Positions 43,417 through 56,327 of a stretch of DNA of 64,000 bases are shown here, one piece after another. This stretch comes from Diadema setosum (taxonomy: Eukaryota > Echinodermata > Echinoidea > Diadematoida > Diadematidae). Made by a program: the position numbers and the translations under genes. The notes under the pieces are model-generated. The model was given only the letters and a program-made list of their open reading frames with translations. It made no database searches and was not told where the DNA came from. Position 1 is the first letter of the stretch, and each line of letters opens with the position of its first letter. The stretch covers positions 14,451,696 to 14,515,695 of the forward strand of contig NC_092686.1 of NCBI RefSeq assembly GCF_964275005.1. Direction: 5' to 3'.

Positions 43417-44076
43417 GATATACATAAGTTGTATGAGTGTTTCTCAGATCCTCATATCCGTCATACCACAAGTGTGTATCATGGTGTGTATCTTTTCCAG
43501 ACTCAGGAATTAGACCTTAGTACTCAGTATTCTGACAGAAACATTGACATGAATCTTGGGGTGTGATACTAGTAATCCATCGCGCGCTAAGTACTGTAAC
43601 TGTGTACTAGTACATGCAGACCAGCTTGAACTACGCGAGTATAGTATAATATTTATGTCGCCCTCTAGTGTCAACGAAAATTACTGCGTCTTCATGCAGG
43701 AGATGAAAGCAGCCACATTCTTTTTCATTTTCGACCGAACGCGAAACCGTTAAGATTTGTGCTCAATTTCCATTTTGTCCATTGTAGTAGATCCATTCTT
43801 TTTCTCGTCTTTCCATGTGCAGTTAGTTATATTTTGATGTATCTTTAAAGAGTAGAGTATACAGTATATTTATTTTCATACTGTAGTTCAGTAATTTGTA
43901 ATAATGTAGCAGACAGGAGCATCAAAAGTAACAATAAAGCCTTTAAATAGCAGTAATGATGACAATAATGATCATGCAAATATTGTGTGTTGTGTATGTG
44001 TATGTAATTGATTATAAATATATACATTAAATATTCATAATTGTCATTATTATCGTTATTGTTGCTGTTGTTGTAG

Positions 44077-44093
44077 TTCTTCTTCTTCTTCTT

Positions 44094-44191
<98 letters not shown>
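44077..44191. repeat. (CTT)n(ATT)n compound microsatellite
   Basis: About 44 bp of TTC units are followed by about 70 bp of TTA units. The poly-I / poly-R frame on the - strand is spurious. Confidence 0.95.
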
Positions 44192-44347
44192 CATCACTAT
44201 CAATATTATCATCGTTATCATTACAATCACTACAAGAAAGTAAAACAACGATTCTGTCCTAGACACCATTTCCAGTAATTTGTTACTACAGACTATCAAC
44301 TTTCAATTTATTGAAGCTTATATACTCTGTTATACTAATTGCTTCAT

Positions 44348-44710
44348 TTAAAGGATTTGTATAGTTTTTGGTTAAGATGGGAATTCAGGTTTTAATTTTT
44401 TTGCGAGATACTTAGAAACCATTCTATTTAACGTTATAGAACTTATAACTCTATGAGGTATATAAAGTTTATTTGATGACAATCAGGTTTGAAATGACTG
44501 AGATATCCAAAACTAAATCCTTTTATCCTAAAATCCTTTTATTAGGATCTCTCTGCCCGTTCAAAACCAATTTCCATCAAGTAAACTTTGAATTCCATTT
44601 GAAATGACATGCTCTTTCAGCTTTTTCATTATCTAAAAAAAAAAACAAATCATCAAAAAACGTTGGAAACCTGAAGTTCCATCTCAACTGAAACTATCCA
44701 AAAACTTTAA
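44348..44710 (+). mobile_element. TTAAAGGGATGG element copy E, diverged
   Basis: Starts TTAAAGGATTTGTATAG and ends near ACTATCCAAAAACTTTAA. The interior keeps the GATGACAATCAGGTTTGAAATG and CAAAACCAATTTCCATCAA phrases. It is the most diverged full-length copy, so probably the oldest. Confidence 0.7.
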
Positions 44711-45516
44711 GCTACAGAAACACTGCATGGTTCACTCAGAGGTCAATCGACACATTTTTCTTCTTAATCATTTATTTTATCAACTATAATGCTGTGTGAG
44801 TGTGACTCAATAATTTGCACTATATAATGATCATGAAGAAAATGGTATTGTATGTATAGGCCTAATTTTGCAGTTGATATGCAGTTACAAACCAGGAATG
44901 TGTGCCGAGATGCAATCTAAGATACTTGTTTTTTCATCGAGAAACGGTAAATCAGGGATTTATCTGTGTGTGCATGTATGTATATACCAGTTTATGATTT
45001 AGGCCCCCTATGACATACACAGCAACAATGTGGTCAAAATCTTTGGATAAAAAAAGCTTTCATCTATTTCATCTCCCCATAAAAAAGCAATTACAGTATA
45101 ACCCTTTTATTTTTGGATATGCAAATCTATACAAACAAACAAAAAAAAAAATCCGTCTTTAGAAATGCATTCATCAGCTAATGGGTTGGATTGCTCAGTT
45201 ATCCCTCGACTTAAACTCAACATGAACTCGCGTAGTCTAATACCTTGCTATTTTTGTCCAGCTAAAGTCGAGGCGGAAAGTTTCCTTCTCCGCCACCCCC
45301 CCCCCCCCCCATTCTCCCAACGCCTCTCTTCAGTCTTTTATTGTACCAAGCAAGCAGAGAAACACAAATAATAACCATGAGGGCAATTGCACTTTCAAAT
45401 TTTATGAGAACGTTAAAAACTGACTGAATCACCTGTGATCGTTCCATATTCCAGTACTCAAGTATATAATTTCTAATTTCAACGTAAAGTTCGATCATCT
45501 ATCTCTATGTAAAAGG

Positions 45517-45606
45517 AAGAGGAAGAAGAAGAAGACGAAGAAGAAGAAGAAGAAGAAGAAGAAGAAGAAGAAGAAGAAGAAGAAGAAGAAGAAGAAGAAG
45601 AAGAAA
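45517..45606. repeat. (GAA)n microsatellite
   Basis: About 90 bp of GAA units with one GAC interruption. Pure purine strand; the poly-serine frame on the - strand is spurious. Confidence 0.95.
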
Positions 45607-46690
45607 AGAAAAGCTCACTCACAACAAAGAGGAGGGCTACAAAGACCGAACATTGCAATTTCCATATTGGCAAATTGGCAACAAACAGTAGACAGTAGCT
45701 GCTAGAAGTTTAGTTTTTTTTTTTTTATTATTATACAATCGGAAACTAAAAGTTTTGTAATCTATATGATTATCTAAGTGTTTGCGTACTCGGGACTTAG
45801 ATCAGGAAACAGCGACGAAATAATATACTTGGAGCACTTCAGACTGAAATAAACTTTCTTGTCAAAATGTTCTCTCTTAACTTCCTTTTTTCATCTCTTT
45901 CCTTTCTAGTTTGATTTTCCTCTCGTAATTTAATGCACTGTATAGAAAAAGAATGAATTACGTTGAAATACACAGAACAATGTTTTGGTAAAGTTATTTT
46001 TTAAGATAAAAAACATTTAAATTTTGTTTTGCGCAAACATGTTAAACTATAATAATTGCATATGACTTTCTTCTCATGAACGACTCTAGGGAAGATTCTA
46101 CCCTCTTGTTCGTTTTGTTGTTGTTGTTTTCACCTGGTTTTCACCATGAAATGAACTGAGCATAGTGTGGTGCTTCGCTTTTATCGTCATTAACTCATAC
46201 CGAAGAGTCATTAACTCCTTGCTCCTATATACCCTTTTCTTAGAACAATCTTGCGTCAAGTGTGAATACAACGTAGCCACAAGAGAGAGAGATGGCTGTT
46301 AGATCGTTTGCCAAGTTGCTTTGTTGACGCTCGCCTATACGTACTTCGGCCCCTCGAGAGTTTCTAAGGATATGGACAAATGTTCATGTTTGCGTGTGAA
46401 CCCATGTGCTTTTTCATTCTCTTTTTTTTTTTTTTTTTTGGTGTGTGTGTACATAAAAATCCTTCCATTCGTAAATATCACAATGGCTTTGCTGAGATTG
46501 GCGAACACACTGATGGTATAAAGTGGGGATATTCGTTTAAATCCCCGTGTGCTTTATTTACACATTCCGAGTAATCATGATTGATCCTTTTCAATGAAGA
46601 AAACATTTAAGACTATTAAAAGAAGCAAACAAGGATTGCCCATATCTGATCTTTTTGTCCGACTGAGGTGGCATAGGCGCAGAGGCGCAG

Positions 46691-48364
46691 TGACGTCAGA
46701 AAAGTGGAATCAAATTTAGAAATAATCTCCCTTATTTTGTTCATGCTCATCCCATTTCCACGTGTTTCAACTCATTGTAACCACAAGCACGTTTGGTGTG
46801 ACCAAACAGACCTATAGGAGTGATCCCCTGTTAAAAACATCATGACACCGACGCAGGTGAAATCAAAAGCGACTTATTCATATCCTTTTATTTTATTCAC
46901 ATTATTTTGTGTTATATGTCATATTGTGACGCCACTGAACTTTTCTTGCTGTCGACTCTCTTGAAATTCGCAAAACGTACAGAAACAGACCCTTAGCTCG
47001 CTTGAAAAGATCCGATAATGACGGAGCTATTTTATCATATCAAATAGAGTGAACGGCTACTCGCGAAGTCGTCAAGATTTGACGTAATATCAAAAGCAAA
47101 ATATACGATATAGCTTACGCTATATGTTTACATAGTGAGTGCGTACTGTTTTACAAGGGGCGCGGGAATGGGATATAATATTATTATAGCAAACACGGGG
47201 GACCAACTTCAAACTTAATTGATTGAATATGACGTCATAATTGAAAACCGCGTGCTCTGGATTTCAGGCGCAAACGAAGCACGGCAACACTATACTAATA
47301 TCGTGTAGTAAAAGTTTAGCAATCTTCATGTCGGATGGTATTTGCCCATTTTACACATGATATTGGAAGGATATCTAAGTGTACATAATCATGTTGCGAC
47401 TATCAACGATTGGAAGTATATATTTCTTACGACCATTTTCGGAATTGCCTTATGAGAACCATCTGACTTTAGGATGTTTTTTGCAATAATTGATAATCAA
47501 AAATATGCTGAGTGAAAATGAAGTCTTTCTAAAAGTGAATTCAGTGGGACCCATCTTCGACCCCGAGATTTCTATGATGAGTTGAAACAGAAGAAAATAG
47601 CAATACTAACCTTTGCAATATTTTAACAATTTCGAGTCTTACATCACCAGATCACTTACATACTCAGTAATCACAAAATAATTAATCTAGTTCGAAAATC
47701 AAACTTGCACCCATCAATGTCCTTCATATTGTGGTGTTGCAAACACCGTATAGGCCCTACATTTTGTCAACCTGTATTTATCTATTTGCTTTGAATAATT
47801 TCGCTGAAGTACAGTATATTATCAAAATATAGAATGTTGTTGAAATGCGTAATTCGCTACGAGTGAATTGGTGCCGGGAACCATGCAGCAGCGAGCCTCC
47901 ACGCGCCCGCTAGAATGACGTATGAACCAGTGCTGCACTTCTCAAAAGTCAATCCTGGTGAAAATGACGTCAGAGAGTTTGAATAGCCTAAAAATGAAGT
48001 GTTTTTGTATTTTTCGTCCACCTGCGACGACACGTCTGTTCGTCTGGCCAGTATTTCAGATCATGCAAGAAAGACGTTTATTACTAGTACTTCCCGCAAC
48101 ATCTACCTGTCCTTACATGTTATTGAGATCTAGTTGCACAGTCATTTTGGTCACGCCTTTACAATTACATGAGTATCATGATGTACCAGAGCTCATGTTC
48201 ATTGTGTTTAATAAAATTAGAATCTTAATCACTGTTGAAAACAAGTAGAGGAACTGCCTCATTGCTGAGTATCTGTCAGACCTGCATTATTCATAATCTG
48301 GATTTATGGGGGCTGGTTAGTTGGAAAGAAATCAGAGGAGGAAAAAAATAGTTTGATGACGTCA
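46691..48364. promoter_or_regulatory. Cluster of four TGACGTCA (CRE) palindromes
   Basis: Exact TGACGTCA occurs at 46691, 47230, 47965 and 48357. The window holds only three more (32926, 33577, 42968). TGACGTCA is the full CREB/ATF site. The cluster lies just upstream of a candidate first exon. Confidence 0.4.
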
Positions 48365-48419
48365 ATGTTGCTTAGCAACTTCGTGGTTGAGTAATCACCC
48401 AATGGCGATGTAGCTTGTT

Positions 48420-48854
48420 CAGCCACTCGAGTGACTTGCTCGGGAGACGAGTTATCCCCAGGTGTGTCACGTGGTTTCAGCGGCGAAGGGGCGGACTGAT
48501 GACACGGGCCTCAGCTTGCCGAGCAGCCCAACCTGTGCATGTACACCGCGATACCAACGCGAGCTCGCTGGCTGGCTTCGCTCTGTAGGCGGCATCTGCC
48601 TTTGTATTACGGCGTCCCGCGCTGTGTCTCTCTGCATTTATGCACACGTTAAATGAATACGCATTGTACACTTTTGTTATGCTGATACTGAAGCGCTACC
48701 TACACCTGTATAGTTTCACATCGCCTCGCTCTTCCTGTTTGAGTCAACTCGTTCGTGACTGCTCTCTACTTACCTGAACTCAGTGGATCTATTTATTTTG
48801 AGAACATTTCAATTTGCGCGTCGAAATTCGTGTGGAAAGGGGCCTCTTTGGCCG
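48420..48854 (+). promoter_or_regulatory. Candidate promoter and non-coding first exon of a downstream gene
   Basis: Higher CpG content, with GTCACGTGGTTT (E-box, near 48467) and GGGGCGG (48488-48494, GC box). At the right edge, GGCCTCTTTGGCCG is followed by a near-ideal donor GTAAGTAGT at 48855. No coding exon that it could splice to is recognised before the window ends, so this would be a gene with a first intron over 15 kb. Confidence 0.3.
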
Positions 48855-51800
48855 GTAAGTAGTGTCTATGTTCTTTGTTTTTTGTTTTTTTGTGTGTGAG
48901 TGAACGTGGCCTTTTGATACCGTCAGAATAATCTTGACGGTTTAGCTAACTGATCTCTCTGCTGGCTCTGCTGCCTTGAGTAGCAACATCAAATCAGTGG
49001 GAAATTCGTACCAGTGCCAGAGCTCAATATCAAACAATTTCACATACGATTTACGAAGTCATGTTCTACAAAAGCAAAACGTACGTACGTAGTTCCCCAG
49101 CTCCCGATATACATGATGATATGTTTGTGCAACCATACTGATCCTTCGCTATCCTATTGATAAGGATAAGATATATTCAAGGCAGTTTAGTATTACTTTT
49201 TGTAGGGTAACCCTGACGTTTATCATTGACATTGTACAACGACCTGTACTATAGACCAACGTGTGGGTGTGTAGGTTCTGTGAAAGAAGGCGTGAGAGGA
49301 GCGGAGGGTGTAAACAGAGTTTGGCATGCACATATTATTTTGGGCGCAGCGCAGCGCGGATTGTATGTTGGATAGCGGCAAAAGAGGTGGTTGTATTTAA
49401 TTGTAGGCCCAGAAGTAGTCTGTTACTTCTAACATAGTTCTATGTCAGGTGTGTGACTTATTGTATAGAAAACCTGTACAGGGCAGGCACTCGTGTGAGA
49501 GTCGACAGAGCACATTGACATAACATAAATGCCTTTAACTATTCCATCAATCTGTACAAATTAGGCCTATGCTATACAATTTTGTAGATCCTACAATTAT
49601 ACAAATTTGTACCGTATTTGTGGGTAAACTCGGCCAACAAGTAAATGGGCATGGGTAAACGCGACCCAACTACGACCCCATTACAAGGCAGGGGCCAAGT
49701 TTACCCACAAATCGGTAGTCTATGTGAAAACTGTATGCTGCGTTTAGAGTTCTAATTACATCATGTTCTTGGCGGTCACGGCCGGGGCAGTCACGTTTCA
49801 GACCACCATGGAAAAAACAGGGTGGATGTGAGACAATGCGGTGAGACAGGATAGGCAAACGGGACAGGCCGTGATTTCCGTGGATACAGTGTCAGATTTT
49901 GAAACTGTCAAAACATTTCCACGGCAATCCCGGTGCTAATGAGGAACCTTAAAATGGAATGAATGCAAATAGATATAGTAACAAAACTTAGAGGCGGTCC
50001 GTATCAGGACATGGCAGAAAATATTGATAGTCTAGCCTGACCAGACGCTGTTCTCACAGTGTCTGATAGCTATAAGTTCTCTGTGGCGAGGACTGAGTGG
50101 AACAAACAAGACTAGAATACGAAAGGGGGGGGGGCAGGAGAATGTCTGTAGTCATTTACCCATGGTGCACTACGTTTCAGGCAAACAGAGCTGCTGTGAC
50201 CACCTGGAACATGGTGTAAATGCAGCATATAAAGTTTGAGGGAAGACACAATTTAAACTCTACGGGTGAAGCCAGTTGAAGAATAAAGCCGTTATAATAT
50301 GAACTAACATTATTAGACATTGGACCTGGTATATGACTGAGATATCTAATGTTAGTGTTCAGAACGTAATTACATGTTCTCTGTTCATGTTGTCAAAGTT
50401 GATTTATTGCAGTTTTGATTTGAATAAATAACACAACAGTGACAGTGTTGCTACCCTCTCTCAGTCAAAAGTGTGATGTATTTGTATTTAGAAGGTATTT
50501 ACAGTACCGTATGCACTTTGATGGCACACAGGGTACAAGTTCATCCCAGTATACAGTGTACCTAATAACTTTACATAGTGAGCCACATCAAACTATAAAC
50601 CCAGAGTATTGATATTGCATCAAGTATCAAGATACGCTGCCCATTTACTTGTAGGCCTACCTGCCATTGTGATTCGTTGCCTTAATCTTATGACATGTCC
50701 TTCAGAAAGTATCATGAGGGCAGGGACCACAAGCAAATGCTTGGTCCCATATGTTACAATTTGTGCAAGCTAGAACTGCATTGCATTGCATGCTTGTTGC
50801 AATGTATTGAGAAGGAGAGCATCTCAGGAAAAAGATTGTAAGTGATACAAATGTATTAGATCGGAGAAGATTGAGTTCCTTGTGTACATTATCCACTTTA
50901 ATCGAGTAAATCTTATCCTCTTTTATCTTCTTACTCCAAATGTAAAATATTTACAGGGGGGGGGGGGGATGTAAGGAACCGTTACCCTTTCCCTGTATTT
51001 TCAGTCTTTCTTAGCTGTAAATTGGGGTGATTTCAACTAGAAGCCATTCCCTTTTAGAATAGAATAAATGTGGGTGAGACTACATGCTCTATTTGAAGTC
51101 TGAATATGGCATTCTAGCATGTGGGCAGAGTCAGACGACTAAATTATTTCATTACTTCTGGGATCGAGTTCTTGAATTATGAACAAATGAGGCAGCATGC
51201 CTAGCTGTTAATATTGTGGAATACCGTCATAGCCTGAGTACGACATTGGGTAATGCCACCTTGTATTATATAATGTACACATAACATACACATTGTATAC
51301 AAGTATTTGTTGCTGCTCAGTTTTATGGCGGTACGTGCAGAGATCTGTACTCATGCAATATACACACTTGTAGTGGTAAGGACATTACCCTTGACTGCAG
51401 TATAAAACAAAGATAAACAAAACACATTTAACATTCTTGACATGCTCGAAAGTCTGTACAGTGATCATGCTCGAAAGATCACGTTTCCATCAATACTTGT
51501 AAGAACCATGTGCACTATAAGTGTGATTATTATTCTGTGCTATTTTAATGGAATTAAGTACAGAATAACCCTTACCCAAAAGTTTGTGCAAAAACTGTAT
51601 ATAATGCACACTGTAAATAAACGTAGGAATTGGAATCCTTACAGTGAGTGTGTAGAGTCACTTGTGTACACTTCTCAAAAATTGTAGAAAATTAGAGAGT
51701 GAGTACTGGTTTACAAATTACATTGTATTTCTGACCTCGCCCTTTTTGCAAGCTGGAAGATCTTGTCTTGAAGTATGATAGTATACAGGCAACCTTATTG

Positions 51801-53440
51801 TGGCACTCATTTTGTCTGATGCTGACGGCTTGTTGTCCGGGACTGCGAAGCAACCGCTTAATTTGCAGTCTCTTTTCTTCTCCTCTCATAGTTGTACCAT
51901 GAGGCAGCTTAATTAATTTGTCTGATGTTCAGAGCTGTGAATGCACTATGTCTAATAGAGAAAATTAGTTCTGAAGGGCAGAGCCCATCAACAGGACATA
52001 CTGCTACTATATTAATACACCAAGAATTGTCTCTTTGTAGAGGTTGGCTACAGTACACTGGGAAAACATTCTGAAATGGGCCAAGAATATCAGCACTAAG
52101 GAGCATGACGATCTTGTTTCATGTGTAATAAAGTTTTGTTATTTTTTGTTTTGTTTTAAGTCAAGTAAACTTTAAGTGTATCTGTATATTCTGGTTTACA
52201 GTGCCCTTTGTATTATCAATTTCCTCATACTACTGAAGAGGGATTACAGTTTCATTCCAATATATATAGAATTTAAAAAAAAAATGTTTTGGCATACTAG
52301 TCACATGTCTTGCTCCATACATGAAAGCCATACAATCGTTGACTTTTTAAAGTACTGTAAGCCTGCTGCTGGCATAGGTTGTAGCCACATTATTAACTCA
52401 TGAATTCATATGGTAATGTCATATTTTAGAAATGCATGGCTGCTTGAAATTTCCAGAACAATCTGACAGTATTTCTCCATGAGGAGTTTTCCATACTTAC
52501 AACTTTGTACCATGTATTTTTATTAGGTAAAGGCTCATTTCTTTTTTTTTTTGGGGGGGGGGGGGGGGTGGGGTGGGTGTAAGGGACTCAATTTCCAAAT
52601 ATTCTAGATTGTTGTCTTTGAAATAGCTTGTGTTGAATATCAGCTCAACCTGCCAAGACATTCTTATACATTATACCTTGTATAATTTTTCCTTGCATTT
52701 TTCCCTTTTTTTATCTTCAATTTTCAAGATGTCTTATGAAGCTCCATGGTGTACTACGCTGGCTGTATCAATTTTGAGCAACAGCCCATTTCTTGCTAGG
52801 CATCAACAATTATTATTTTTTTTCTTTTGTTGTTTTTTGTTTTGTTTTGTTTTGTATGTTCCTTTTGCCTGAAGCTCACTGCTAGTTTATATTGAACTGA
52901 TGGGGATATGAGCACGTAACCTTGTAGTGTGAGACGCTCCCTGAAATTTGGTATGGAATTATGATGACTGATTGCTTTGTATGCCAGCTGTGGGATACGA
53001 GTTTGGAATGATTGAAATTGTATGAGGATGCTGTACCATCATGTGAGAGTCCTATGCAAACACACACACAAACATGAACACATCATGTACAGTACAACAT
53101 GTGCATTATACGCTTTATATACAAAGAAGAATTGAACTATATTCTGTCGTCATAACAACAGGAAATGAGTGAGAAGGATGTGAATATGATAGGAGTGTAG
53201 ATCAATAAAAATTCAAGTAAAATTGATCACATGACAAAAAAAGTATTATGACCGTACTTTGAAATGTGTATTAAGGCATATATGACACACGGTATCCTGT
53301 GGACATGTAAAAATACATTGTTGCTGTCTGCACTGGGATTCTAGCCCGTATGCACCGCTCATGTGTGCATAAAATGTCACAGAGTTCATATTTCTTCAAA
53401 GGATACATAACCTCTATGACTGATGGACACCTCAAGGACA

Positions 53441-53545
53441 TCATGGTCACTCAACTGCATGATACATTATGGTTAGTCAACTGCAGTACACATTATGGTG
53501 CATCAACTGCAGCACACATTATGGTTAGTCCACTGCATTTAATTT
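53441..53545. repeat. Minisatellite with ACATTATGGTTAGTCAACTGCA unit
   Basis: Three to four imperfect units of about 31 bp. Related words (CATCATGGTCAGTCAGTTGCA, GCATTATGGGAAGCCAACTGCA, ACATTATGGACAGCCATCTG) recur at 53687, 53767 and 53791, so the array once extended further. Confidence 0.7.
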
Positions 53546-54061
53546 GCATTATGGACAGATTCCTTCAAGGTGTAATAATGCCAGCAAATCATATCATTAC
53601 TGGTAGTCTTTTCTCAAACAAACAAATGTAATTTAAAGCATTGGAGAGAGGAGAGATACAGTGTACGCATACATGTACAAACAACCATCATGGTCAGTCA
53701 GTTGCATTTTTGGTATGTATATTGTTTTTGTAATACCTGCATGTAATATTTAGTCAAAATATAAATGCATTATGGGAAGCCAACTGCAATACACATTATG
53801 GACAGCCATCTGTAGTAATTTTAGCAAAATCTTGTAAATATCTGTTAATCGTCTTGTCACAAACAAACAAATGTCAAGCACTGTAAGAGATACAATATGT
53901 ATATAAATTGTAGTCTTGTTGGAATCGTGCTGGGTATACGTTGTACATTTTAGAGTGCAACATGAGGTTACTCTCTCAAGCCAATTTCAGAATCAGTATG
54001 TGGGACAATGTACAATGATTTCTACAATTTGTATGCATAGCCAGGTACACCTGTATTCTTA

Positions 54062-54154
54062 TTAACCCGTTTAGGACGAGTCCCGAGTATACTTGGGCAC
54101 TTGTCTATGGGAAATGCGTATTGTAGCAAAATCAAACCGTCCTCAACGGGTTAA
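54062..54154 (+). mobile_element. 93-bp TTAACCC element, copy 2
   Basis: It begins TTAACCCGTTTAGGACGAG and ends CGTCCTCAACGGGTTAA. The interior words CGAGTATACTTGGGCA and TGTAGCAAAATCAAA match copy 1. TTAA plus CCC ends are typical of piggyBac-type non-autonomous elements (inference). Confidence 0.8.
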
Positions 54155-54729
54155 AAAGAGATTTCTCCTACTGGCCTGACTTGTATTTTTGGCTAGGGCC
54201 TTGTAGCTGGAAATATGCAAAAACATTAATTTTACTTGCCCCACAACATTTGAGGTTTATAGTTGTGCAAGGTATTAAAGCAAAGTAGTTGGTTTGTAGC
54301 ACCCTTCATAGTACAACACTATACAAAGTATGTACCAAGTGTTTAGCTGCAGCTGTCTTTATTTGGTAGATTTCTTTCCGCTATGCATGCACCATGTATA
54401 AACACTTCTGTTTGTGATATAAATACAGTACTGGGCATTGTCCATGTATGCGGTTGGTGAAGCAGATCTCACCAGTCCATTTATGTTGGCTTGTGTTGAC
54501 ATCCTGGAAATATCTACCCCCTGAACACTATACAGATTACAAATTCCAAATGCAAAGTCTACACTGTGATTGCAAAATCACCAAATCGACTTATTTGCCC
54601 TACAATTTATGCACTCATTGTATCGATGGTGTAAATTATGTACATTGTAAGTCACTCTGAGCAAGGCACAGAATCTTCAGTGTATGAATTGCTTGTGCTG
54701 TATAAAATCCAACCCAGTGTCTTTTACAA

Positions 54730-55030
54730 CGATCTAATCCACTGGCCGAGTCCTCCATATTTCACCTCCTTGCATGGCATTTTGCATGAGAATATTTCAT
54801 TAACAATCTAACAGTCTGTTTGGAAGGCCTGTTGGCATCGCTCTCCCATCCCAGTGTACTATAGTAATCTGGAACACAGTGGTAGTGCTTCATTAGCGAA
54901 GAGCGCTCGTTATGAACCCTGGCATTTGTTATCCATTCACCGGCACATCGAGGGGGGAAGTGGGTACCCTAATTCGACGACTAATGGGTTTCATTTGCCA
55001 CTAATCACCGCGGACACACTTGCACTCATG
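54730..55030. promoter_or_regulatory. Candidate conserved non-coding element
   Basis: A repeat-free, balanced-composition block with several homeodomain-type TAAT words (CATTAGCG, CCTAATTCG, ACTAATGGG, CACTAATCAC), GAGCGCTC and GGCATTTGTTAT. Its texture differs from the AT-rich surroundings. Only comparison with other genomes can show conservation. Confidence 0.25.
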
Positions 55031-56034
55031 TGAGAATGTGCAGGCTGGTTGTGGGGTATTGGGTACAACTTTTGGGGGGCTGCAACTCCTCTGAATGTAC
55101 CATGTGATACTGGAGAAGTCGAGCAGTTTGTGATCTGTGCCCTCCCATTTAACAGTATATCCTGTTTGACTGGAAGCTGTGATTGCTGACGTTTTCCTAT
55201 TGATGAGGAACTCCCCACTTTTCTTGCGCGTTTCATAATTGCTTGCAAGAGATTGTATGCACCCTCACGATGCTCTCTATAATTACAAGTTACATCTTCT
55301 CTTCAGGAGGCAAAAGGCAGTCAACAGTTTGTGCTCTAATTGACATGATCATCATATCAGGCAAGACCTCTATACATGTGTGAAAAGCAAACAAGAAATT
55401 CTAAATTCATATTGGCCCTGTCACATGACCACCACACTGCACAATCATTCTGAAGTAACCACAGAAGCAGATATAGTCAAGACAATCAAAGTGTCTTTTC
55501 GTGCCTTTAGTCAGATCTTTCTGATCTGTTATTTGCTGAATTTCTGTTATTCTAGTGAAAATGGTTTCCTTTCCAGAAGGATGTTCTTTCTTTGGTTTAT
55601 TGAGTTATTTTACTCCTAATATGCTTTGTTTACCCAAATGTGACGCATTCCATGGCTTGCCTCCTTTTATGGTTAGCGTGGTGGAACCTATTGTGTACAT
55701 CACATCGCACTATGCATTCTGAGGGTTGGAAAAAGAGCATTGTTTTGTGTGCAAAAACTCTACAGGTAAACCCAAGAGAAGTTTATATGCCGTACATTTT
55801 GAAACTTGTGTCATATACGTGGATTGGGTGAATGCAGCATTGATAGTAGAACGCGACAGTCATGTATGAGGAAGTCTGACAATCTATTCAAAAGTTATGA
55901 GTCTTTTGATTTTCGGTGCCGCCATTGCTTGATGAAAAGACTATAGCATTCCATGACACCTTGCATGGACAACGATATGAAGGAAATTTAAAGATAATTT
56001 AACATACACAATGAAAAAGCATGTGACTTACCCC

Positions 56035-56327
56035 TTAAAGAAAACAAAGGAAATTTTATTCAATACCCGTAATATATTTCTGTATCAAGAGGAGGGAATG
56101 TGTACTTTTCTTTAAAGAAAATGAAATTTTGCAGAATTCTTTTTATTAATTATTATTTTTTTTTAATGTCACAAACTTTTGTAGTCTCTTCTAGCAATGG
56201 TGGCACTTAATATTTAAAAATTCTTAACTTTCAAATGGATTGTCCGATTTTCCTCAAACTGCACTGATGTTCTCTCGTAATATTGTAGCATTTGCTCAAT
56301 CCATATTTGGGTTTCATTCCCCTTTAA
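56035..56327 (+). mobile_element. TTAAAGGGAATGATACCC element, copy 2 (partial)
   Basis: Shares the phrases TGTCCGATTTTCCTCAAACT and TGTCACAAAC..TTGTAGTC with copy 1 and ends CATATTTGGGTTTCATTCCC then CTTTAA. The left limit is uncertain and it lacks the telomere-motif insert. Confidence 0.6.

Larger units (their letters stand above)
36279..44347. other. Intergenic stretch outside listed features, no gene seen
   Basis: Mostly AT-rich unique sequence with microsatellites, MITEs and C/G homopolymers (39485-39498, 40520-40533). No splice-bounded frame resembles a known protein. Confidence 0.5.
44711..48419. other. Stretch upstream of candidate first exon
   Basis: AT-rich, few repeats apart from the GAA tract, CpG content rising after about 46.7 kb. 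A 108-codon frame at 47922-48248 has no recognisable domain. Confidence 0.45.

Noticed and set aside
44027..44299. Poly-isoleucine / poly-arginine frame on the - strand
   Set aside because: Translation of the (CTT)n(ATT)n microsatellite.
45479..45673. Poly-serine frame on the - strand
   Set aside because: Translation of the (GAA)n microsatellite.
47922..48248. 108-codon frame as a small gene
   Set aside because: No recognisable domain, AT-rich downstream half, and a frame of this length is expected by chance in 64 kb.
48462..48656. Opposed 64-codon frames as genes
   Set aside because: They lie in the GC-rich candidate promoter/first exon, overlap on opposite strands and show no domain.
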